A stretch of 64,000 nucleotides of DNA from Hyphomicrobiales bacterium (GCA_900468805.1 UEIF01000014.1:62001-126000), one strand, 5' to 3'. Counted from the first letter of the stretch, positions 25,922 through 36,610 are shown. Numbers and translations: made by a program. Notes: generated by a model from the letters alone, not told the origin.

Positions 25922-26563
25922 ATGACCAACGATAGCCATGCCGGACAGATCATTATCCTGAACGGCGCGCCGCGAAGCGGCAAATCCAGCATCGCGCGCG
26001 CGATCCAGGAGGAATTCGAGGGGCCGTGGATCAACCTCGGCGTCGATACATATAATGCCATGACGCCGAAGCGCTACCTGCCCGGTGTCGGGCTCAGGCC
26101 GGGCGGCGAGCGGCCGGACCTGGAGGAACTGGTGCCGTTCCTCTACGCAGCGCTCTACGAATCGATCGCCATTCACGCCGGATTGGGCCTCAACGTGGTT
26201 GCCGATCTCGGCCATCACGACGGCTATTCGCAGCCACTCGGCATTCTCGGCGACTGCGCCCGGCGCCTGGAGGGTTTTTCCGTATTGTTCGTCGGCGTCA
26301 AATGCCCGATCGAGACGATCATGCAGCGGCGGGAAATTGCGGAGGAAGGGCGCGAGACGCTCTATCTGCGCGCCACGGGAGAAGTGCCCGTTCCCGAACC
26401 GGTACAGCGCTGGCAGGACGAGGTGCATCGCCCCGGCCTTTATGACATGGAGGTCGATACGTCCGTGCTGACGGTGCTCGAATGCGCCGAGGCAATCCGC
26501 CACCAACTGGATCTCGGCATTCCCGAGCCTACAGCCTTCGAGAGGCTGGCCGGCCAACGGTAA
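25922..26563 (+). CDS. Chloramphenicol phosphotransferase-like P-loop kinase
   Basis: A 213-residue P-loop protein with Walker A LNGAPRSGKSSIARAIQ near residue 11 and the sequence PWINLGVDTYNAM, which matches the chloramphenicol 3-O-phosphotransferase (CPT)-like kinase family. A late DLGHHDGY resembles the family's third motif. The substrate is unknown; chloramphenicol resistance should not be assumed. It is the only plus-strand gene inside an otherwise continuous minus-strand block of respiratory genes and is followed by a terminator shared with ctaE. GTG 25877 in the same frame could start a longer form. Confidence 0.78.
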   Translation: MTNDSHAGQIIILNGAPRSGKSSIARAIQEEFEGPWINLGVDTYNAMTPKRYLPGVGLRPGGERPDLEELVPFLYAALYESIAIHAGLGLNVVADLGHHDGYSQPLGILGDCARRLEGFSVLFVGVKCPIETIMQRREIAEEGRETLYLRATGEVPVPEPVQRWQDEVHRPGLYDMEVDTSVLTVLECAEAIRHQLDLGIPEPTAFERLAGQR

Positions 26564-26590
26564 GACGAAGGGCGGTATCTGGACAAAGAA

Positions 26591-26622
26591 AAAGGCGGGG
26601 CCAGTGGCGCCCGCCTTTTTTA
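26591..26622. terminator. Bidirectional rho-independent terminator
   Basis: AAAGGCGGG (26591-26599) pairs with CCCGCCTTT (26610-26618), with an inner GCC/GGC pairing on loop AGT. T-tracts run on both strands (CCTTTTTT plus, CCTTTTTC minus). It lies between the kinase-like gene and the convergent ctaE. Confidence 0.9.
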
Positions 26623-26640
26623 ATTTCTATCCGGCCCGTA

Positions 26641-27519
26641 TCAGCCAGCAGCCACCGGAGCGCCCCAGCCGCCCCAGACATAGATGCAGAAGAACAGGAA
26701 TAGCCAGACGACGTCGACGAAGTGCCAGTACCAGGCAGCCGCTTCGAAGCCGAAGTGCTGTTTTGGCGTAAAGTCGCCGCGCAACGCACGGATGAGGCAG
26801 ACCAACAGGAAGATGGTGCCCACCAGAACGTGGAAGCCATGGAAGCCAGTGGCCATGAAGAAGGTTGCGCCGTAGATCGAATTGCGGAACTCGAACGGAG
26901 CATGTGCATATTCATAGGCCTGGACGCTGGAGAAGAGCACGCCGAGCACAACCGTCAGCGTCAGGCCCTGAATAAGGCCTTTGCGGTCGTTGTGCAGCAG
27001 AGCGTGATGAGCCCAGGTCACCGTCGTGCCAGAGAGCAGCAGGATGACAGTGTTGTAGATCGGCAGGTGCCAGGGATCGAGAACCTCGATGCCCTTCGGC
27101 GGCCAGACGCCACCGGTATAGGCAAGGCGCGAAGCCTGGATTGCCTCGTGCGGAAAGAGGCTGGCATCGAAATAAGCCCAGAACCAAGCAACGAAGAACA
27201 TCACTTCCGAAGCGATGAACATGATCATGCCGTAGCGCAGGTGCAGCGACACGACGCGTGTATGGGCGCCCTCGTGTGCTTCCTTCACGGTATCGGACCA
27301 CCAGCCGTACATGACGTAGAAAACGACAGCCAGCCCGATGAAGAAGACCCACGGATGGGCCCACTCGATACCGAAAACATGCAGCGAGCCGCCGTTCAGG
27401 TAGCGCATGTAGCCGACGCCGCCGAAGGCCATCAGGAATGCGCCGAACGAGGCCAATATCGGCCACGGGCTCGGAGCTATGATGTGATAGTCGTGATTCT
27501 TCTGATGAGCATCGGCCAT
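26641..27519 (-). CDS. ctaE: Cytochrome c oxidase subunit III (aa3 type)
   Basis: A 292-residue membrane protein with seven helices, including PSPWPILASFGAFLM, the RYGMIMFIASEVMFFVAWFW segment with the conserved Glu, GATFFMATGFHGFHVLVGT and WYWHFVDVVWLFLF. It is the third core subunit of the aa3 oxidase and lies at the end of the cta cluster. The start at ATG 27519 excludes a longer frame to 27576 that would overlap the intergenic space. It is followed by a shared terminator. Confidence 0.97.
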   Translation of the reverse strand: MADAHQKNHDYHIIAPSPWPILASFGAFLMAFGGVGYMRYLNGGSLHVFGIEWAHPWVFFIGLAVVFYVMYGWWSDTVKEAHEGAHTRVVSLHLRYGMIMFIASEVMFFVAWFWAYFDASLFPHEAIQASRLAYTGGVWPPKGIEVLDPWHLPIYNTVILLLSGTTVTWAHHALLHNDRKGLIQGLTLTVVLGVLFSSVQAYEYAHAPFEFRNSIYGATFFMATGFHGFHVLVGTIFLLVCLIRALRGDFTPKQHFGFEAAAWYWHFVDVVWLFLFFCIYVWGGWGAPVAAG

Positions 27520-27576
27520 GTCAGATCCCCGGTGTCTTCCTTCTCCGCTTCCGGCAACGCCGGAAACACTCCTCAA

Positions 27577-28182
27577 TCAAAGTTTCTTTTCAGTCTGTCC
27601 CGTTCCATTCTCATTCGAAGCCACCGGCTTCGGAACCTCTTTGGGATAGAACGTGTATGACAGCGTGACCGTGCGAATGCTTTTCGATTCAGCGGCCTTG
27701 GTAATTTCCGGATCGATGTAGAACACGACCGGCATTTCAAGCTTCTCGCCCGGCTTCAGGTCTGTTTCATTAAAGCAGAAACATTGCACCTTGTTGAAAT
27801 AGGCGCCCGCCTCGCCCGGCGTTACGTTGAAGATCGCCTGGCCGCGCTGAGTTTCGTTGGAACGGTTCTCGGCGATGAATTTGACCTGGATGGTTTCGCC
27901 GATCTTCGGATTGACCTCGCGCTCGACCGGCTTGAATTCCCACTGCAGGCCGGGAGCGACGTTGGCATCGAAAGTCACGCGCATCGTACGGTCGAGAATG
28001 ACATTCGAGACCTGATCGACACGCTGCGTCGTACCGTTGTAACCAGTCACCTGGCAGAAAAGGCGATAGAGCGGCACGGCAGCATAGCTCATAGCGCCCA
28101 TGCCGACGACGAAGCTCAGGCACATGAAGACAACGGCACCGTTATTGCGCGGCTTCTTCGGTGCGGTGGCGACATCGCTCAT
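27577..28182 (-). CDS. ctaG: Cytochrome c oxidase assembly factor CtaG (Cox11)
   Basis: A 201-residue copper chaperone that builds the CuB site of subunit I. One N-terminal membrane helix ([21 protein letters not shown]) is followed by a periplasmic beta-barrel with the copper-binding CFCF motif ([10 protein letters not shown]). ATG 28182 has GGAGG eight to twelve bases upstream, while ATG 28197 would overlap the preceding small gene; I chose the former. It lies between the 45-residue cluster ORF and ctaE, the usual rhizobial order. Confidence 0.95.
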   Translation of the reverse strand: MSDVATAPKKPRNNGAVVFMCLSFVVGMGAMSYAAVPLYRLFCQVTGYNGTTQRVDQVSNVILDRTMRVTFDANVAPGLQWEFKPVEREVNPKIGETIQVKFIAENRSNETQRGQAIFNVTPGEAGAYFNKVQCFCFNETDLKPGEKLEMPVVFYIDPEITKAAESKSIRTVTLSYTFYPKEVPKPVASNENGTGQTEKKL

Positions 28183-28186
28183 CGTA

Positions 28187-28324
28187 TCAGCCTCCATGTC
28201 CCAGGAACTTGACGATGGTGATGGCGTAGAAAAGGATCACCAGACCGGCGAGCACGACGCCGAGTGCGATGTTGCGATTGCGACGCGATTTGCGCTGCGC
28301 TTCGGTAAGCTTGACCAGTTCCAT
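28187..28324 (-). CDS. 45-aa single-helix protein of the cta cluster (CoxF-like)
   Basis: A short ORF of 45 residues: a basic N-terminus ([13 protein letters not shown]), one hydrophobic helix ([20 protein letters not shown]) and KFLGHGG at the end. A small protein of this type is regularly present between ctaB and ctaG in rhizobial oxidase clusters, where it is called CoxF in some annotations. AGGAGG nine bases before ATG 28324 supports translation; ctaG starts four bases after its stop, and ctaB's stop TGA overlaps its start. It may be an oxidase-associated small subunit or assembly peptide. The role is unproven. Confidence 0.85.
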   Translation of the reverse strand: MELVKLTEAQRKSRRNRNIALGVVLAGLVILFYAITIVKFLGHGG

Positions 28325-29283
28325 CAGAACGAGCCTCCTGCATACGAGACGAGCACGGCAACGAGCCGGTCGAGCATCAGCGCCGAGAATACGGCAAAGA
28401 GATAGAAGATCGAGAAGCCGAACAGCTTCTTCGCCGGGATCATCTTGAGATCGCCGTCGGGCATACGCCAGACGGCGATGGAACAGTATATGAAGACCGC
28501 GCCGAGTGCCGCGGCCACCACGCCATAACCGGCGCTGGCAAAGCCGAGGAAGGTCGGCAGCACGGCGCAGATGGCCGTCAGCACAGCATAGGCGACGATC
28601 TGGTGCTTGGTAGTGCGCTCACCCGCCACATTCGGCAGCATCGGCACGCCGACAGCCTCGTAATCCCGCATCTTGAAGAGCGCGAGCGCCCAGAAATGGG
28701 CCGGCGTCCACAGGAAGATGATGAGGAAAAGAACCGTGCTTTCGATCGTGACGGAGTTCGTCACGCAGGCCCAGCCGATCATCGGCGGGAAAGCGCCGGC
28801 CGCGCCACCGATAACGATGTTCTGCGGCGTCGAGCGCTTCAGCCACATCGTATAGATGACGACATAGAAGAAGATGGTGAAGGCGAGGATAAAAGCCGAC
28901 AGCCAATTGACCGCAAGACCCAGGATCGTCACCGAGAAGCAGGAGAGGACGAGGCCAAAGGCCAGCGCTTCCTTCGGCATGATGCGGCCAGCCGGGATCG
29001 GACGCTTGGCAGTGCGGCTCATGACGGCGTCGATATCGGCGTCATACCACATGTTCAGCGCACCCGATGCGCCTGCGCCGACGGCAATGCAAAGAATGGC
29101 GATCACACCAAGGATCGGGTTGATGTGACCCGGTGCCAGCACCAGGCCGGCAAAGGCCGTGAAGACCACGAGCGACATGACCCGCGGTTTCAGAAGCTCG
29201 AAATAATCGCGCGCACCTGCTTCCGACAGGCGAAAGTCGCCATCGTCCGCAAGAGCCTCGTGATTGTCGAAAACCGTCATCAT
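28324..29283 (-). CDS. ctaB: Protoheme IX farnesyltransferase (heme O synthase)
   Basis: A 319-residue UbiA-family prenyltransferase with about nine membrane helices. The allylic diphosphate-binding motif [21 protein letters not shown] (D-x-x-x-D) lies near residues 77-97, with a second Asp-rich loop later ([13 protein letters not shown]). It converts heme b to heme o, precursor of heme a used by the oxidase. ATG 28283-region numbering on this strand gives two adjacent in-frame ATGs at 29283 and 29280; the second has better spacing from AGGA. A hairpin separates it from ctaD. Confidence 0.96.
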   Translation of the reverse strand: MMTVFDNHEALADDGDFRLSEAGARDYFELLKPRVMSLVVFTAFAGLVLAPGHINPILGVIAILCIAVGAGASGALNMWYDADIDAVMSRTAKRPIPAGRIMPKEALAFGLVLSCFSVTILGLAVNWLSAFILAFTIFFYVVIYTMWLKRSTPQNIVIGGAAGAFPPMIGWACVTNSVTIESTVLFLIIFLWTPAHFWALALFKMRDYEAVGVPMLPNVAGERTTKHQIVAYAVLTAICAVLPTFLGFASAGYGVVAAALGAVFIYCSIAVWRMPDGDLKMIPAKKLFGFSIFYLFAVFSALMLDRLVAVLVSYAGGSF

Positions 29284-29310
29284 TCCGTCCTGAATAACTC
29301 AATTGCCAGA

Positions 29311-29330
29311 CGCCGCAGAATCTTGCGGCG
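29311..29330 (-). promoter_or_regulatory. Hairpin between ctaD and ctaB
   Basis: CGCCGCA (29311-29317) with TGCGGCG (29324-29330), a 7-bp stem with a six-base loop, in the 64-base gap between ctaD and ctaB. No T-run follows on the minus strand, so it more likely stabilises or processes the transcript than ends it. Confidence 0.5.
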
Positions 29331-29347
29331 CCTGGTGGTCCGGCATC

Positions 29348-31063
<1,716 letters not shown>

Positions 31064-31068
31064 CTATC

Positions 31069-31962
31069 TTACTTTGCGACGTTTTCAGCGACATCGACGG
31101 TCTTTGCAGAACCATCGGCAGCGGCGATCAGTGTCTTGTAGGCGCCGGGCAGATCGCTGGCAGCTGTGGTCAGCCACTGCTTGTACCTGTCTTCGGAGAC
31201 GACGCGAATGGCGATCGGCATGAACGCGTGATCCTTGCCGCAAAGCTCGGAACACTGGCCGTAGAAGAGACCTTCGCGCTCGGCGCGGAACCAGGTTTCG
31301 TTCAGGCGACCCGGAACGGCGTCGATCTTGACGCCGAAGGACGGCATGGCGAAAGCGTGGATGACGTCGGTCGGCGCGGCGGTGACGAGAACACGGACCG
31401 TCTTGTTGACCGGCAGCACGAGTTCGTTGTCGACAGCCAGAAGACGCGGATAGACGGCGAGATCGGTTTTGCCTGCAGAGGCGCGATCCGGCTCTTTCAG
31501 AAGATAGGAATCGAAGGCAACCGGCGCTTCGCCCGAACCTTCATATTCGTAATTCCACTGCCACTGAGTCGCGGTCGCCTTGATGGTCACATCCGGATTT
31601 TCCGGCAGGGTGAGCTGCGCGGTCAGCAGTGTGAAGGAGGGAACGGCGAGGAAGAGAAGCACCAAGACCGGCCCCACGGTCCAGATGACTTCGATCACCG
31701 TATTGTGGCTCGTCTTGGAGGGAACCGGGTTTGCCGAAGCACGGAACTTGTAACAGACGACGAGAATAAGAACGAGAACGAACAGCGTGATCGGAACGAT
31801 GAACCACAGCGTGTATTGTTCGAACCAGCGGATCTCCCGCATGATCGGCGTTGCTGCCGGCTGCAGCGTAGCCTGCCACGGCATCGGCTGATCGGCAAAT
31901 GTGCCGGAAGCAAAAAGCAGACAGACCAGCGCGGTCAGAGCTGCAAAAGCCTTCTTAATCAC
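31069..31962 (-). CDS. ctaC: Cytochrome c oxidase subunit II (aa3 type)
   Basis: A 297-residue protein with a signal peptide, two membrane helices (IVPITLFVLVLILVVCYKF and PVLVLLFLAVPSFTLL) and a periplasmic cupredoxin domain with the CuA site GQCSELCGKDHAFMPI (Cys, Cys, His, Met). It receives electrons from cytochrome c. It is the first gene of the cta cluster. The start is GTG 31962 with GAGGGAG about eight bases upstream. A near-consensus FNR/FixK-type box lies just upstream. Confidence 0.97.
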   Translation of the reverse strand: MIKKAFAALTALVCLLFASGTFADQPMPWQATLQPAATPIMREIRWFEQYTLWFIVPITLFVLVLILVVCYKFRASANPVPSKTSHNTVIEVIWTVGPVLVLLFLAVPSFTLLTAQLTLPENPDVTIKATATQWQWNYEYEGSGEAPVAFDSYLLKEPDRASAGKTDLAVYPRLLAVDNELVLPVNKTVRVLVTAAPTDVIHAFAMPSFGVKIDAVPGRLNETWFRAEREGLFYGQCSELCGKDHAFMPIAIRVVSEDRYKQWLTTAASDLPGAYKTLIAAADGSAKTVDVAENVAK

Positions 31963-32300
31963 CTTGTAATCTCCCTCGAGCGCTGATCTGCATCAAATCG
32001 GACACAGAATCCTTGCCATCTTCTGCGCTTCAAACCACAGTTTGGCATCCGCCGCAACAGGCAGAAGCAATTGTCTATGCGGCATTTTTGCTCCAAGAGC
32101 GCATCGTCAACCATGGCAAAACATCGCAAGCTTTTCATCAGCATACGAAAAACAGGCTTTGCGGCCAATCCAGCTATTGCACATTCTTTTGGCGAGGTCC
32201 TATTTCTGCCGCAGTCCCCCGGTTTTCACGGGGTGGGGCTTTTCATTTTTTGTGGGCAGCTTCAACAATAGCGGCAATGATTCGATATCCAGAGGTTTTC
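31963..32300. other. 338-base divergent region between ctaC and the ialB-like gene
   Basis: No gene of credible quality lies here; the open frames across it lack starts and are continuations of the IalB frame or shadows. It holds the FNR-like box and, on the plus strand near 32216-32232, CCCCG/CGGGG (5-bp stem, GTTTTCA loop) followed by TTTTCATTTTTT, possibly a weak terminator or leader hairpin for the ialB-like gene. No tRNA or known riboswitch motif is visible. Confidence 0.5.
31983..31996. promoter_or_regulatory. FNR/FixK-type box upstream of ctaC
   Basis: On the minus strand TTGATGCAGATCAG matches TTGAT-N4-ATCAA at nine of ten fixed positions. Its centre is only about 27 bases from the ctaC start, which fits repression (blocking the promoter or transcript start) better than activation. 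Could also be chance. Confidence 0.4.
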
Positions 32301-32939
32301 ATGGGTTTCCGTTCCCTCGCGCGGTCTTTTGTACTGACCGCAGGCATCGCGACCGCCGCGACGAGCCCCGTCTTTGCGCAGCAGCCGCCGACGCCCGCCC
32401 AGTCGCGCCCGACCGCGCCTGCCCCGAAGCCCGCTCCGGCACAGCAGCCCGCGCCGTCTGCGACGCCGAACGTCGAGCAGGTGACACCCGGCCAGACACA
32501 GCCACCGGCTCCCGGCACTGTGCGCTCCAACCATGGCGCGTGGTCCGTCGTCTGCGACAAGCCGGCCGGTGCTTCGACCGAGCAGTGCGCGCTAATGCAG
32601 AACGTCATCGCCGAAGACCGGCCGGAAGTCGGCCTGTCCGTCGTCGTCCTGAAGACAGCCGACCGCAAGTCGAAGATCCTGCGCGTGCTGGCACCGCTCG
32701 GCGTGCTGCTCCCGAACGGCCTCGGCCTCAATGTCGACGGCAAGGATATCGGCCGCGCCTATTTCGTGCGCTGCTTCGCCGATGGCTGCTATGCCGAAGT
32801 CGTTCTCGAGGACGAACTCCTGAAGACTTTCCGCAGCGGCGCACAGGCAACCTTCATCGTCTTCCAGACGCCGGAAGAAGGCATCGGCATCCCTGTGGAC
32901 CTTAAAGGCTTTGCGGAAGGCTACGACTCCCTGCCCTGA
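32301..32939 (+). CDS. Invasion-associated locus B (IalB) family protein
   Basis: A 212-residue exported protein: signal peptide ending in PVFAQ, a Pro/Ala/Gln-rich linker (about residues 25-75), then the IalB domain with HGAWSVVCDKPAG, CALMQNV and VRCFADGCYAEVVL (paired cysteines). IalB proteins are named for Bartonella invasion of erythrocytes, but homologues are widespread in free-living Rhizobiales and are likely general envelope proteins. AGAGG six to ten bases before ATG 32301 sets the start; the longer frame to 32013 has no signal. Confidence 0.9.
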   Translation: MGFRSLARSFVLTAGIATAATSPVFAQQPPTPAQSRPTAPAPKPAPAQQPAPSATPNVEQVTPGQTQPPAPGTVRSNHGAWSVVCDKPAGASTEQCALMQNVIAEDRPEVGLSVVVLKTADRKSKILRVLAPLGVLLPNGLGLNVDGKDIGRAYFVRCFADGCYAEVVLEDELLKTFRSGAQATFIVFQTPEEGIGIPVDLKGFAEGYDSLP

Positions 32940-33020
32940 TCCGTCAGGGCTTGCTCGCGTGGTACAACAGACCTACATCGGCTATTGAGCATTCCCGCTC
33001 TTCTTGCGGAGCAAAAGACC

Positions 33021-34436
33021 ATGACCACCGATCTGCTGACGCTTTTCGATGCCGATGAAGCGACGATGCGCAAGCATGTCGCCGAGGCGCTTTCCGGCGC
33101 CGATGACGGCGAGCTCTTCATCGAGCACGCGCAGGCGGAATCGCTGACCTTCGACAATGGCCGCCTCAAGGGCGGCAGCTTCAACACCGAACAGGGTTTT
33201 GGCCTGCGGGCAGTCGCCGGCGAGGCTGTCGGCTACGCCCACGCTGGCGACCTTTCCGTCTCGGCGCTGAAGCGGGCAGCCGACGCGGTCGGCGCCGTTA
33301 CGCGCGGTTATTCCGGCTCTTACGCGGCAGCACCCCAGCGGACCAACCGCAAGCTCTATACCGACGAGAACCCGATCGGCTCGCCGACCTTCGAAGAGAA
33401 GGTGAAGGTTCTGACTGATATCGACGCCTATCTGCGCGGCAAGAATGACAAGGTGCGGCAGGTCACGGCTTCGGTCGCGGCAAGCTGGCAGGTGGTTGAT
33501 ATCCTGCGTGCCGACGGTCATCGCGTGCAGGATATCCGGCCGATGACGCGCATCAACATCTCCGTCATGGTCGGAGAAGGCGACCGGCAGGAAAGCGGCT
33601 CCTACGGCCAGGGCGGCCGCATCGGCTTCGGCGATTTCATCGCGACGGGAAGCTGGCAGCAGGGCGCCGACGAGGCGCTGCGTCAGGCGCTCGTCAATCT
33701 CGAAGCGATCGAGGCACCAGCGGGTACGATGGATGTCGTGCTCGGCTCCGGCTGGCCGGGCGTCATGCTGCATGAGGCAGTGGGCCACGGCCTCGAGGGT
33801 GATTTCAACCGCAAGAAGACTTCGGCTTTTGCTGGTCTGCTGGGTCAGATGGTGGCATCGCCAGGCGTGACGGTTGTCGATGACGGCACGATCGACAGCC
33901 GTCGCGGCTCGATCACCATCGACGACGAGGGCACGCCTTCGGCCTATAACGTGCTGATCGACAACGGCAAGCTGGTCGGCTACATGCAGGATCGGCAGAA
34001 CGCCCGGCTGATGGGCATGGCCCCCACCGGCAACGGCCGCCGCCAGGGCTATTCGCATGTGCCGATGCCGCGCATGACCAATACCTACATGCTCGGCGGC
34101 GACAAGACGCCGGAAGAAATCATCGCTTCGGTCAAGAAGGGTGTTTACGCCGTCTCCTTCGGCGGTGGTCAGGTGGACATCACGTCAGGCAAATTCGTCT
34201 TCGGCTGCACCGAGGCCTATCTCATTGAAAACGGCAGGATCGGCGCACCAATCAAGGGCGCCATGCTGATCGGCAACGGCCCGGATGCAATGAAGCGCGT
34301 ATCGATGATCGGCAACGACATGAAGCTCGATACCGGTATCGGCAACTGCGGCAAGGGCGGCCAGTGGGTGCCTGTCGGCGTCGGTCAGCCGCATCTGCGT
34401 ATGGATCAGGTCACCGTCGGCGGCACGCAGGCCTGA
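33021..34436 (+). CDS. tldD: Metalloprotease TldD
   Basis: A 471-residue member of the TldD/PmbA family, which works as a TldD-TldE heterodimer to degrade or mature peptides. The zinc motif HEAVGHGLEGD (HExxxH) lies near residue 254, typical of TldD as opposed to TldE, which lacks it. Its partner (tldE/pmbA) is not in this window. ATG 33021 follows GCGGAG at about ten bases. It is followed 12 bases downstream by a GNAT gene, likely co-transcribed. Confidence 0.96.
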   Translation: MTTDLLTLFDADEATMRKHVAEALSGADDGELFIEHAQAESLTFDNGRLKGGSFNTEQGFGLRAVAGEAVGYAHAGDLSVSALKRAADAVGAVTRGYSGSYAAAPQRTNRKLYTDENPIGSPTFEEKVKVLTDIDAYLRGKNDKVRQVTASVAASWQVVDILRADGHRVQDIRPMTRINISVMVGEGDRQESGSYGQGGRIGFGDFIATGSWQQGADEALRQALVNLEAIEAPAGTMDVVLGSGWPGVMLHEAVGHGLEGDFNRKKTSAFAGLLGQMVASPGVTVVDDGTIDSRRGSITIDDEGTPSAYNVLIDNGKLVGYMQDRQNARLMGMAPTGNGRRQGYSHVPMPRMTNTYMLGGDKTPEEIIASVKKGVYAVSFGGGQVDITSGKFVFGCTEAYLIENGRIGAPIKGAMLIGNGPDAMKRVSMIGNDMKLDTGIGNCGKGGQWVPVGVGQPHLRMDQVTVGGTQA

Positions 34437-34448
34437 GGCAGTGCTGTC

Positions 34449-34946
34449 ATGGTCGAAATCGAAATCAGAACCTTCGCCCCTGACGATGCCGATGGCGTGA
34501 TCTCGGTCATCCTGCCGATCCAGCGCGAAGAATTCGACATCGACATCACCGCTGACGCGCAGCCGGACCTGCGCGTCATTCCCGACTTCTACCAGTCGGG
34601 CAAGGGCCAGTTCTGGGTTGCAGTGAAGGACGGCGCCGTCGCCGGCACGGTCGGCCTCAAGGACATAGGCAACAATCAGGCGGCTCTCCGGAAGATGTTC
34701 GTTGCCGCCGAGGTGCGGGGCAGCGAGCACGGCGTCGCCGCCCGGCTACTGGAAGCTCTCTTTGCCCATGCGAGCGAAGTTGGCCTGACCGACATCTTCC
34801 TCGGCACGACCGACAAATTCCTTGCCGCACACCGGTTTTACGAAAAGAACGGTTTTTCCGAGATCGCCAGCAAAGACCTGCCGCAGGCATTTCCGCTCAT
34901 GGCGGTGGACAGCAAATTCTACCGGCGCAAGGTCGCCGCCAACTGA
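34449..34946 (+). CDS. GNAT-family N-acetyltransferase
   Basis: A 165-residue acetyltransferase: N-terminal IRTFAPDDADGVISVI, middle KMFVAAEVRGSEHGVAARLLEALFAHA containing the acetyl-CoA P-loop (R-G-S-x-x-G-V/A equivalent) and C-terminal GTTDKFLAAHRFYEKNGF. The substrate is unknown. It is transcribed with tldD and convergent with the MazG-like gene. An ATG 12 bases after tldD's stop is the first possible start. Confidence 0.87.
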   Translation: MVEIEIRTFAPDDADGVISVILPIQREEFDIDITADAQPDLRVIPDFYQSGKGQFWVAVKDGAVAGTVGLKDIGNNQAALRKMFVAAEVRGSEHGVAARLLEALFAHASEVGLTDIFLGTTDKFLAAHRFYEKNGFSEIASKDLPQAFPLMAVDSKFYRRKVAAN

Positions 34947-34958
34947 TAAGCAAACGGA

Positions 34959-35264
34959 TCAGGCCTCCGGCCTGAATTTCCATTTCCGCTCGATTGCCGC
35001 AGCGAGGTCGATATCGTGGCGGCGGGCGAAGAGCAGGACACGGCCGAGGATGTCGGCGGTCTCGTCGGCGAGGTCGCGTTCCATCTCCTTGGGCGAGCGC
35101 CCCTTGGCACGGCCGCGGCCGGTCAGGCGGTTCCAGGCCTGCGTCAGTTCACCCATCTCCTCCTGCAGTTTCAGCAGAAACCAGTCGGCATCGCGCGCGA
35201 TGTCGTTAGCGGCGGCGTAGGCGGACGATGATATCTCGAACTGATCGGCAAGGCGCTGCAGCAT
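34959..35264 (-). CDS. MazG-like nucleotide pyrophosphohydrolase
   Basis: A 101-residue all-helical protein with the MazG/dUTPase-type acid motifs: EEMGE near residue 35 and ADETADILGRVL (ExxxD) near residue 68, separated by a basic loop (GRGRAKGRSPKE). This fits the small NTP-PPase superfamily that hydrolyses non-canonical or excess nucleotides; the actual substrate is not clear. GAGAACG at 6 bases upstream of ATG 35264 is a weak ribosome-binding site. Convergent with the GNAT gene. Confidence 0.8.
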   Translation of the reverse strand: MLQRLADQFEISSSAYAAANDIARDADWFLLKLQEEMGELTQAWNRLTGRGRAKGRSPKEMERDLADETADILGRVLLFARRHDIDLAAAIERKWKFRPEA

Positions 35265-35326
35265 GACGTTCTCCTTTTGTTTATGAGGAGAGCGCCGATT
35301 CCCGCAAATTGTCCAGAGCGTGCAGC

Positions 35327-36610
35327 TCAGCCCTGGTCCGGCAGGAGCATGCAGTCATAGGAGCGCTTCTTCAGGGCGTCGCAGGCAGACGTGGCGTCTT
35401 CCTTGCTCTGGAAGCCGACGAAACGGGCGCGGTAAACCGCATTGGCGCCCTTGCCGACAGCTTCCGTGTAAGGCGAGGCGGAAACGAGCGGCGCACCGGC
35501 CTCGGACTTAGCCTGCGCAAGAAGCGCACGGGCAGCATCCGCGCTCGGGGCCGCGGAAATCTGAATCTGCCAGCCACCTGCCTTGCCAGCCGATGCTTTC
35601 TGCGCCTTGCCGGCATTCATGATCTCATCCATTGCCGCCGGACGCTCCAGCGGGATCACGCTGTCATCAGCAAAACCAAGCGCCTTCGGCGCGGATGCTG
35701 CGTCGGCGACGCGCGGCGCATTCGCCGGCACCGGAACATCGGTACCGTCAGCGGCCGAGGCTACCTCGACCTGTTCCTTGGCATTCATGCTCGCGACCAG
35801 TTTTGCACCGCCGGAAGAGGACGCGCGGCCCATATAACGATCGAAGAGTGCTGCCATCTTGGCGTCGCGGCTGCGGGCCGTGCGGCCGCCGAGCACCACG
35901 CCGATCACGCGCCGGTTGCCGTCCTTCACGGCGCTGACGATGTTGAAGCCGGAGGCATTGGTATAGCCGGTCTTGATGCCATCCATTCCCTGGTAGCGGT
36001 ACATGAGATTGTTGTGGCCGCGGATAGTCTGGCCACGGAAATTGAAGCTCACGATGGAGAAGAGGCGATATTCGCTGGGATAGTTCTTCATCAGTGCCAC
36101 GGCGAGCATGGACATGTCGCGCGCCGTCGTGATCTGGCGCTTGTCCGGCAGGCCGGATGCATTGACGAAGACCGTGCGGCTCATGCCGAGCTGGCGGGCC
36201 TTCTGGGTCATGAGCCTGGCGAAATTGCTTTCCGAACCACCGAGCTTTTCACCGATGGCGGCAGCAGCATCGTTGGCCGATTTGACGATCATGCCATAGA
36301 CCGCCTCACGCACGGTGATCGTCCCGCCCGGCTTCACGCCGAGCTTCGTCGGCGGACGGGAGGCCGCATATTTCGACATCGTGACCGGCGTGTCCCAGGT
36401 GAGCTTGCCGCGATTGAGCGCCTCGAAGGTGAGATAGAGCGTCATCATCTTCGTCAGCGATGCCGGATGGTTCAGCGTATCGCCATTTTCGGACGCAAGG
36501 ATCTTGCCGGTGCGGGCATCGAGCACGAGGGAAGCGCTGCCGGCGACGGCCGCAACAGGCGCAGAAAGTGCCAGCGTCGCGGTCAGAATGGCTGCCAAAA
36601 GCCTTGTCAT
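35327..36610 (-). CDS. D-alanyl-D-alanine carboxypeptidase (PBP5-like) with SPOR domain
   Basis: A 427-residue exported class A low-molecular-weight penicillin-binding protein. The signal peptide ends near AAVAG. Catalytic motifs are complete: SLTK (Ser51, Lys54), SAND (Ser111, Asn113) and KTG (213-215). The PBP5 domain ends near residue 290; after a linker, residues about 345-427 contain WQIQISAAPSADAARALLAQAK and VGFQSKEDATSACDALKK, the SPOR peptidoglycan-binding fold. It trims pentapeptides in the wall, probably at the septum via SPOR binding. Upstream of its start lie 230 bases with no gene. Confidence 0.93.
   Translation of the reverse strand: MTRLLAAILTATLALSAPVAAVAGSASLVLDARTGKILASENGDTLNHPASLTKMMTLYLTFEALNRGKLTWDTPVTMSKYAASRPPTKLGVKPGGTITVREAVYGMIVKSANDAAAAIGEKLGGSESNFARLMTQKARQLGMSRTVFVNASGLPDKRQITTARDMSMLAVALMKNYPSEYRLFSIVSFNFRGQTIRGHNNLMYRYQGMDGIKTGYTNASGFNIVSAVKDGNRRVIGVVLGGRTARSRDAKMAALFDRYMGRASSSGGAKLVASMNAKEQVEVASAADGTDVPVPANAPRVADAASAPKALGFADDSVIPLERPAAMDEIMNAGKAQKASAGKAGGWQIQISAAPSADAARALLAQAKSEAGAPLVSASPYTEAVGKGANAVYRARFVGFQSKEDATSACDALKKRSYDCMLLPDQG

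Noticed and set aside
32013..32300. N-terminal extension of the IalB-like protein
   Set aside because: It would bury the signal peptide; ATG 32301 has AGAGG and begins the signal sequence.
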